Part shown: piece after piece, positions 18,961-25,850 of the stretch
Position numbering within the stretch: the stretch's first letter is position 1
Layout of the letters: every line of letters begins with the position of its first letter
NCBI GenBank assembly: GCA_030265145.1
Contig: JARBES010000125.1
Coordinates: 9,979,878-10,005,727 of the forward strand
DNA: 25,850 bases
Direction: 5' to 3'
Origin: Strongylocentrotus pallidus
Taxonomy: Eukaryota > Echinodermata > Echinoidea > Camarodonta > Strongylocentrotidae
Translations under genes and position numbers: made by a program
Notes under the pieces: model-generated
Database searches by the model: none
What the model saw: only the letters and a program-made list of their open reading frames with translations
Told to the model about the DNA's origin: nothing

Positions 18961-19447
18961 GGGGGGTGGAGATGAGGGTCAGATTGAGGGAAAAGGGGAA
19001 GTGAAGTACAAATGATCAAAGAGGGGTACACTTAATCATGGAACACAAGACTTTAAACATCACTGACACGTCAGGCAATGCATTAATGATATGATACATT
19101 TTAATCTGTCTATAATCTCATTCTTAGTCAATATATTTATCATGAGGCACAAGCACATGAAAACAATAAACAATGTATTCAACCTTTATATACAATGTCT
19201 TTAATATCATTATAATGAACTGCACAATAGCTGTATGTATATAATACACTACTCATATTTACATCATCTCAACAAAACAAAAGCATGCCAGTGTTAGTTT
19301 CTGATTGTTTGCTTTTGTTGTTTTTCCTATGTTTCCACCTCTATGCAGTATTTGCTAAAATGGATATGATTTATATTAATGAATAGTCATAATTGAATAC
19401 CCTTCAGTCAAGACAGGTTTGTTCTTGCAAATAAAAAGTGACATTTT

Positions 19448-20138
19448 AATCCCTTACAAACAGAAAGAAGCAAAAAAGGTGGGAATCTTTATGACATATA
19501 AAGCCACTAATAAGTGACAGTACACTCTTGTTCAGATGACCAATAATCGAGCCCTATTACAAACATACTTTCCACAGTTCTTTTCAGCAACTCTTTATAC
19601 CCCAATTAGTTAAACATAATTCATTATACCGGGCATTCTAAACTTCATATTTTGCATTCATGTAAAACACAAGATATTTAAAAATTAAAACAATTTTATA
19701 GCCAACAAGATACCCAATAAAACAATGACAAAAGGAATATAACGATAACGATCACGATATAATAAATAAATACTCATTTTCTAACATCTATTTGCTTTCT
19801 TATTCAGCATAGTTTACAAGGTTACTCAGATAGACAGCAGTATTATACTTCAAGGCACTAGAAAAACATTTAGCTTGATTGTCATGATTAAGAATTTAAA
19901 TATAAGCATGATTGAACTAAAGGAAAGCAAGGTATTTCAAAACATAAAAAATAGGGCTTTATTTGTAATGTAACCTAATGTATGCATATGCTTTGTGAAG
20001 CACTTCAATACAAATTATTTCATTCACCCGGCGTCGAATAAATGTATCTCAATAGTTTTCCCGTAACATGAGAGTAATTTTAATAGTTTCATACTATTAA
20101 TTAAATGTAATGTTAACTGATATTGTATAATTGTTTTA
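19448..20138. other. Non-genic stretch after unit B
   Basis: AT-rich sequence in which I see no exon, element ends or RNA gene. The repeat-like piece gcatatgctttgtgaagcact near 19984 recalls a retroposon 3' part but is too weak to call. Confidence 0.4.
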
Positions 20139-20265
20139 AATGGGGGCACGCTACAAGAGTCCTATCTCGCACCCCGGGGCAACGTGTCGGACACGGCCGG
20201 TTGTAGCAACTCCTCCGAAGATCAAGATACATTAATATTGATCTAAGGAGACACGAACGAACGAT
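20139..20265. other. GC-rich island of unknown nature
   Basis: The segment gggggcacgctacaagagtc to gagacacgaacg is clearly GC-richer than its flanks, includes caccccggggc and tcggacacggccgg, and holds a palindromic gatcaagata...tattgatc part. On the minus strand it is open and reads CYNRPCPTRCPGVRDR. I cannot match it to a known RNA or protein family. It could be a repeat fragment or an exon remnant. Confidence 0.3.
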
Positions 20266-20639
20266 CTCAATAGTCAGAATTCCAATTGCAGACATTAGTT
20301 GTTAGGTAGGACAAACATTTTGACTTTCCCTGCCAAAAAAAAAAAATACATGTATATGCAATTTCTATTCTATTAAAATAGAATTATTTGTAATAGGTAA
20401 ATTAAATAATTTGCGTTGAGGCACTTAACTGTAAATTTGGTTACATTACAAAAATGGCCTATCATAGTAAAATGATGGTTTAAATAATTAATTACAAATA
20501 TCTAGGTGTTAATTCAACTCTGCTTAACTCATAGTCACACAAGTTGAATTACCCTTAAGTCGAGTCAATTTTTGAACCAAACTATCCACACTGCAACAAA
20601 ACAAGCGACACTGAAAGTTGTGACAAGAAGTGAGAGAGA

Positions 20640-20950
20640 TAATGGAAAGTCATATCGGGTGACTTGATCGCCTCATCCCAAAGGAGACAGCTACAGTGGT
20701 TTGGGGCATATAACTAGATGGAAGAATAGCTTGGCAAAACCATCTTGCCAGGAGGAACTAATGGGAGAAGAAAGCAGACCAACTCGAACATGGACTGATA
20801 ACATCAAGCAGTGGACGGGAATGTCATTTGAGCAGCTAACTAGAACGGCTGAAGACAGAAAGTCATTGAGAACCCGTGTCTCAAGGTCCATTTCAATGTC
20901 GCCCCAACAGCCTCCAAGTTATGGGACAGAGATAGATAGATAGAAAATCG
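20640..20950 (+). pseudogene. LINE reverse transcriptase C-terminal remnant
   Basis: A frame to 20943 reads GHITRWKNSLAK, then WTDNIKQWTGMSFEQLTRTA and EDRKSL, ending near a stop with a short gata repeat. The pattern RRQLQWFGHI...WTDNI..WTGMSFEQL...EDR is the usual C-terminus of a group of invertebrate non-LTR elements. RRQLQWFG lies just upstream in another frame, so at least one frameshift is present. Only the 3' end remains. The clade is uncertain; the gata tail would suit an RTE-like element. Confidence 0.8.
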
Positions 20951-21746
20951 TGACATCCAACCTCGATAGGGCACCAGTCATTATAATCCAGCAATGGTTT
21001 TCTGTAGTCTATATTTATGATGATAACTCCTAGAATTGAAGTCAACTCACTGCAGTGATTGCCATTATATCCGGTCGATCGCTGTATATGAAGGAATATG
21101 ATGATGGAGAATTGATCAAATGGATATTCAATGAGTTTGGCCATTATACATTTTAAATGATTTCTAATGAGGAAATTGTATTTACATTGGAAAGGTAGGT
21201 ATTATGCATACCTAAATATAAAATTGAGTTTTAGTTGTGCAATTGCATTGTGACAGAAACTGCGTGGAAGCGATTGCAGAAGGTTAATAATGTAGCAGAT
21301 AAGCATTGGCTTATACTGTGAGGTTTTGGAATCATCAAAGAGGTGGGAACCTGGCCCTCTCAAGCTGAGAGACCATAACAATCTGGTTTTATCGTGGAGG
21401 GGAAAATTGAGGCCATTCAAACCTTTTTATTTTTTCACTCGACTGGATTGAACAATTGAATTGTTAATGGGGGCCACATTAAGAAAATGTTGGCATAAAT
21501 GCAGGCTTGCGTTGCTATACATCTTACATAAAACGTGATACCCATATATTTTAAGTGTACCAATCACCAGAATATATTTTGTTCTGTTTGTTAGGGGTTG
21601 CAAAATATGAGCTTCAAATCAGTGCTTCCACATATCAAACTTCTGATTCTTAAAATAAGGGCCAGAATTTCCATAGATTTTGCTCAATTTTCCTTGAATT
21701 CAGGTTTCAAGTTGAAATATACATTTCTTCCATGCCTCATATCAGA
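20951..21746. other. Non-genic stretch
   Basis: No exon, RNA gene or element with ends is visible. The open frames on either strand are short and have no splice or start context. Confidence 0.4.
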
Positions 21747-21900
21747 CCAGGGGGGCATTTCACAAAACTTGTTATCAGTGACAAATGACAATTTGTGTTA
21801 TAAGCTACTGAAATCCTTGCTTCTGATTGGTTATCAGCAGATTTGTCAGTGATTTTTGTTATTTGTCATTGAAAAAAGGCTTTGTGAAACGCCCCCCTGG
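21747..21900. mobile_element. CAGGGGGG-type hairpin MITE (154 bp)
   Basis: It starts ccaggggggcatttcacaaa and ends with the near-perfect inverse tttgtgaaacgcccccctgg. Interior arms also pair (gacaaatgac against gtcatt). No coding capacity. Short palindromic elements of this look are common in sea urchin and other marine invertebrate genomes. Confidence 0.9.
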
Positions 21901-23304
21901 AAGCACGTGTATGACACAAGTTGCAAGAAGTTCAAATATTACTTCTATGAAGAGATACTGAAAATTTAAATACACCTTCAATTAATGTGACTTGTGAAAT
22001 ACTCCCCATACACATTTGCATGGTATAAGGCCGCATGGGTTATGTGCACAGGCTTGTATGTTATATGCTTCATTTTCTCAATACTCCTTTTCTGTTAGCC
22101 CATAAAAGGCTGGGTAAGGTTTTCTGAGGTTTATTTGATATATTGTAGGTGTATACAAATTACTTTCCCTTTTTAAGGTGATTGGTACACCATAAATATT
22201 CCAAATCAACATGCATATATAAGGCAAAACATTGACTAGTATGGCACAAACCACATGCTTGAATTAGTTAACTGCAATCACTGTGAAACACATATCAACA
22301 GGAACAGGTGGAACCAGAGCCATCGATTAGGAGAGTTGGGCCAACCCGGTTCAAGTTGGGTACGATATGGCAATACTGCTTTGTTGGGCAAGCACTAACA
22401 TGTTGTGACCAAGTAAAACCGAATTGACCAAACTCTGTGTATTGATGGCTCTGGATGGAACAAATGTACATGTATGCTGCCCTAAAAGGACAAAAGTAAA
22501 CAACTTTAATTTCATCATTGACCGTTCAATACAACTGAGACTACAAAGATAGTCACTAAGGCAAAACAATTCAAGTGATTTCAGGAATGTTAATTGCTGG
22601 CGTGATTGAAATTCCTTAAAACATAAAGTCAAACTTTATTATTTTCTCAAATGATTCCTAGAATTTTAATTCCAACAAGTTTAGATTAGAGGACCGCAAA
22701 GTTCCATTGACCAGAATCATTTCGACAGGTGCTTGCATAGCTTATTAGACAGCAAGGTGTTTGCCATTTTGGTGCATGCAGCATATGCAGTAGAGATAGA
22801 GATTGAAATTGTGGAGTGTTTCTACAGAAGCGCATACCTGGAAAAGTTTGAAAAGTACCAGCATGTGAAATCCCATAGGAACACATATGCCGCAGAGCAA
22901 CTGTCATCGTGGAGTAATTGTCATAGAACTCTATGATGGGTTAACCCTTTAGGGACGGCCATTTTACATTTTGCGATTTGGCACAATAACTTTTCATTCA
23001 GAGCCCTGAGCAATATACCAAATGCACGAGTAGAAAGGGCAAACAATTTGCACACAATGTATTCTCTTTTGTTGCAAGACTATACTGCATTTGCTGCCAT
23101 GAATTTTTAAATTGGACAATAAGCTTTCAACATGCTGAAAGGTTAAAACCATTTTTTTCCTTCAATATACATTGGTCCTTTTATTCCAACTTTTTGACCA
23201 AGCTCCTACCGATGTATCTTGTTTTATGGGAGCAATGTAGCAATAAAAGTAAAATATAATTGTTGCCAATTAGAAGAACAGCATATGATCAATATAGCCT
23301 TTAA
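21901..23304. other. Non-genic stretch
   Basis: I see no supported gene. Open frames at 22351-22632 and 22686-22936 lack splice context and family resemblance. At about 22938-22960 ggttaaccctttagggac resembles a conserved edge of a dispersed repeat, but no second end was found. Confidence 0.4.
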
Positions 23305-23964
23305 AACTAGATGCCCACAGTCGAAAATGATGCCTCCGCAATAGAGATTTTAGATTTTAGATAGATTTTACAAGCCAAAACAGAAGCAATATTTAAAATT
23401 CATGTTTGATTGTATCCATTAACGGGTTCTCAGAATATCGTGATAACAAGCTATTTTTCATACACATGAATGATCCTTTGATCTTTGACCTCATGTCCCT
23501 AAAATCCAATCAGCTCATTGGCTTTGGAAGATACATACAGGTCCTAAGTTTGATGGTAATCTGTCCATCGGTTTTAATGATGTGATCACAAGCTATTTTG
23601 GCATACATAATGAGCCCTGTGACCTCTGACCTTTGACCTTGTGACCCCGAAATATGATCAGGTCATTTTCTCTGCAAGATACACACAGGACCTAAGATTG
23701 CCAGTAATCCATCAATCGGTTCTTGAGATAACGCGATCACAAGCTATTTTTGCATACATAATGAGCCCTGTGACCTTTGACCCCAAAATTTAATCAGTCC
23801 ATTAGCTCTGCAGGATATATACATGACTTAAGTTAGGCAAGAATCCATCAATCTGTTCTTGAGATAATGCGATCACGAGAATGGGACGAACAGACGTACG
23901 GAAGGACAGACAACCCGAAAAAAATAATGCCTCCAGCTACTCCATTTATAACGGAGGCATAAAA
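23305..23964. mobile_element. Dispersed repeat with internal 135-150-bp units and TGACCT half-sites
   Basis: A 9-bp inverted end (atgcctccg at 23331 and cggaggcat at 23951) encloses three to four diverged units. Each starts near a gttcttgagata-like motif (about 23426, 23570, 23718, 23854) followed by gatcacaagctatttt and gcatacataatgagccc. A ggacagacaacccg piece and a tgcctcc hairpin close it. Its units carry TGACCT-type hexamers, three spaced by one base at 23620-23639 and a pair at 23771-23783. It looks like a non-autonomous DNA element or satellite-like repeat known from marine invertebrates. Confidence 0.7.
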
Positions 23965-24033
23965 AGATTCTCCCCTGAAAGTGCAAGTAAAAGTGTTACA
24001 TACACATATCATCTTAGATCCTGTGTTGGAGCA

Positions 24034-24191
24034 TCAGTATATAGGATCTGCTATAAAGGGGTGCTGATCTATGTCTGGATCAACGGCTAGCTCAGCGGCT
24101 AGATCAGGTGCTCCATGATCAATGACCTCATGAACATCCTTTACCACTGGAACTTCATATTCATCAACTGGTGCAAGGGCTAGAGTGAGAT
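24034..24191 (-). CDS. Doubtful minus-strand terminal exon
   Basis: On the minus strand an AG at the end of gcctatatag is followed by about 50 open codons (LTLALAPVDEYEVPVVKDV... ending FIADPIY) and TGA at 24036-24034. The composition is varied and acidic, unlike the low-complexity frames elsewhere. The polypyrimidine tract upstream is weak, there is no other exon in the window, and I recognise no family. It may be chance or part of an old repeat. Confidence 0.2.
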
Positions 24192-24226
24192 CTATATAGG
24201 CATGCATACATACACACACAAGAATA

Positions 24227-24520
24227 TCAGGGGGGTATTACATAAAGCTGTTCGTAAAGTTACACATGCTCAATCATTTTTAACTGCATCAACTAAAGTT
24301 GAACTGTGCAGATGTAGATTAACATTCTTTTTTTATAACAATCATTTTTAATGCAAAAGTATATTTTTTGCCATAATTTAATTGAGGTTATTGGAAATAT
24401 AGTCACACTTTGTTAAAACGTCAGGAAAAACTTTGGGCATCCTATCTGGCACTTCATATTCAAGTCGTTCGTAAAGTCGTGCGTAACTTTACAAACCGCT
24501 TCATGAAACACCCCCCCTGG
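24227..24520. mobile_element. CAGGGGGG-type MITE (about 294 bp)
   Basis: The left end caggggggtattacataaag and right end tcatgaaacacccccc are inverted. Both have an inner gttcgtaaagtt/aactttac motif, repeated as gtcgttcgtaaagtcg near the right end. The style is the same as the element at 21747-21900 but the family differs. Non-coding. Confidence 0.88.
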
Positions 24521-25278
24521 GTTGATTAGTAGGAATATATATACATGCATCATCTTTGATATCATGACCCGATGAATAGGTCAATTGACTGCGAATGTTA
24601 CTACCAAGATAAACCAATTTGAACGTTTAGACTTGAAAATCCATTTTTTTTTGCAATTCAAACTTAAATGCGACCCCAATGTTTTCTTCAGCAGATAGAT
24701 CTCATCTCAAAGTATATAATGAGAGGAAAAATTTGATGCAAAATTAACGTATTCAATGGTCCATGAAAACGGTGATGATATATATATGTTTGTTAGTAGG
24801 TTAGTAATATGTGAGTTAGTATTCAATGTGTACATTACATGCAATGGAAACCAGTAAATGCTTTTGTTCTTAAGAAAAGTTGTTTGTTCTCTCTCTCTCT
24901 CTCTTCACTTTGCGGGCAGAATGATATCTCATGGGATGACCACCATACCTCCCTCCACTTTCAGACTCTAAATTTTAGAAAAAAGGACACCTTTTTCTGC
25001 TGAAAAGCTTTAAAACTTCTACATACCGGTACTACAGATCTAAATATAGAAAGCCACCATTTATTTTGAAAGGGTTATCTATTTAAAGGTCCTACCCTAT
25101 GACTGAGCATAAATCTAACTGGTATGCAAACAGTGTGGACAATTGTTTGCAAATTGCCCTCAAATATTGAAAGGGCAGAACAAGTATTGACTTAAGGGTG
25201 AGACTAAATTGACCGATCTTATCATGTGTTCATAATATGAATTGATAACAGTGTCAGAGACATTTGTTTTCTTTCACA
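24521..25278. other. Non-genic stretch
   Basis: Nothing coding is seen. It contains a short (CT)n run at about 24889-24905. Confidence 0.4.
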
Positions 25279-25553
25279 TTATCCATTATTACTATCATCA
25301 TTATCATTATCATTGTCATTATCATTATCATTATTATTATCAATGTAATCATTTGTATTATTGTTATCATTGTTATTGTTATCATTATCATTGTAATTAT
25401 GTCTATCACTATTATGATTATTACTATTATCATCATTGTTATTGTTATCATAATTAAGTTTATCATTATTATTATTTTCATAATCTTTAATATTATTATT
25501 TTACTATCATCATCATCATTATTATTATAATTATTATCATTATTATTATTAGG
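25279..25553. repeat. (ATT/ATC)n microsatellite
   Basis: Long imperfect run of attatc, attgtt and atcatc triplets. All six frames stay open in parts because of composition; the Ile/Asn-rich frames are not genes. Flanking sequence to 25850 shows no feature that I can support. Confidence 0.93.
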
Positions 25554-25850
25554 TGGAAACCTTTTGCTATATACCATGTCTTAATATTCATAAATGACAT
25601 TTCATGCAAATGAATAAACTTTACATGTACAAAAGTCCTTTTGTTTGTTTCAACAAACACAAATCGATACATTCCATTTGATGGGGTAAAATACAATAAA
25701 TGTTGTGATTGAAATTTGTTAAATGAATGGCTTTTGGAGAAATGTAAATGTAATGAATGGATGGATCAAAGAAAACACAGATGAAGCTACATCAATCTAC
25801 CGACATCTTTGAAAATAAAACACTAACAGAGTTTAAACTAAAAATCCCAA

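Larger units (their letters stand above)
11755..19447 (+). repeat. Segmental tandem duplication, unit B
   Basis: Second unit of the duplication described for 2067-10692. It shares all six exon regions, intron skeletons, LINE fragment, TA/GA block and the tail ending aaataaaaagtga. Unit B lacks the SINE and the Tc1/mariner-type MITE of unit A, and has its own LINE/SINE tail insertion in intron 1. Confidence 0.9.

Noticed and set aside
22686-22936. Overlapping open frames of about 70 codons on both strands
   Set aside because: No start or splice context, no recognised motif, and frames on both strands suggest chance.
25242-25577. Ile-rich and Asn/Asp-rich frames
   Set aside because: They come from the ATT/ATC microsatellite and stay open by composition.

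Overview
The window is AT-rich eukaryotic DNA from a metazoan. It has short exons with GT/AG introns, many simple repeats, hairpin-type MITEs, a tRNA-derived SINE and worn LINE 3' ends. The style of the dispersed repeats (palindromic elements opening CAGGGGGG, LINE tails with a 'gcgctata' box followed by TTA repeats, the 'tttggcaagacatta' repeat, the TGACCTTTGACC repeat) suggests a marine deuterostome, most likely a sea urchin. That assignment is an inference from memory of such genomes. There is a 100-base N gap at 11581-11680.

The real gene content is two plus-strand, tandemly duplicated cytochrome P450 genes of the microsomal CYP2-like type, each with six recognisable exons at matching positions and identical intron phases. 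Gene A runs from 2080 to 8525 and reads as a complete 547-residue protein: N-terminal membrane anchor, proline-rich hinge, helix C WxxxR, helix I, helix K ExxR, PERF motif and the Cys heme loop. Gene B runs from about 11819 to 17638 and matches through exons 2 to 6. Its exon 1 has no ATG upstream of the membrane anchor, and it lies beside a MITE end and the N gap. In both proteins the helix I oxygen-activation motif (normally A/G-G-x-D/E-T) reads T-G-H-S-S, so the acidic residue is missing.

Layout: 1-2066, flank with a CTA/CTG microsatellite, a hairpin MITE and a small minisatellite; 2067-10692, duplication unit A; 10693-11754, unique spacer, GA block, N gap and half of a MITE of the same family as the one at 397-550; 11755-19447, duplication unit B; 19448-25850, non-genic sequence with a LINE RT remnant, two CAGGGGGG MITEs, a dispersed repeat rich in nuclear-receptor-like half sites, a doubtful minus-strand exon and an ATT/ATC microsatellite. 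The two units share exons, introns and about 2 kb of 3' flank.

Several insertions are present in only one unit and so postdate the duplication: a SINE in A intron 2, a TA-flanked MITE in A intron 3 and a LINE/SINE tail in B intron 1. The most notable points are the altered oxygen-activation motif shared by both P450s, the altered 5' end of gene B next to a MITE bearing a perfect CRE-like octamer, and the repeated pseudo-acceptor segments in intron 3. I see no wholly new system here.
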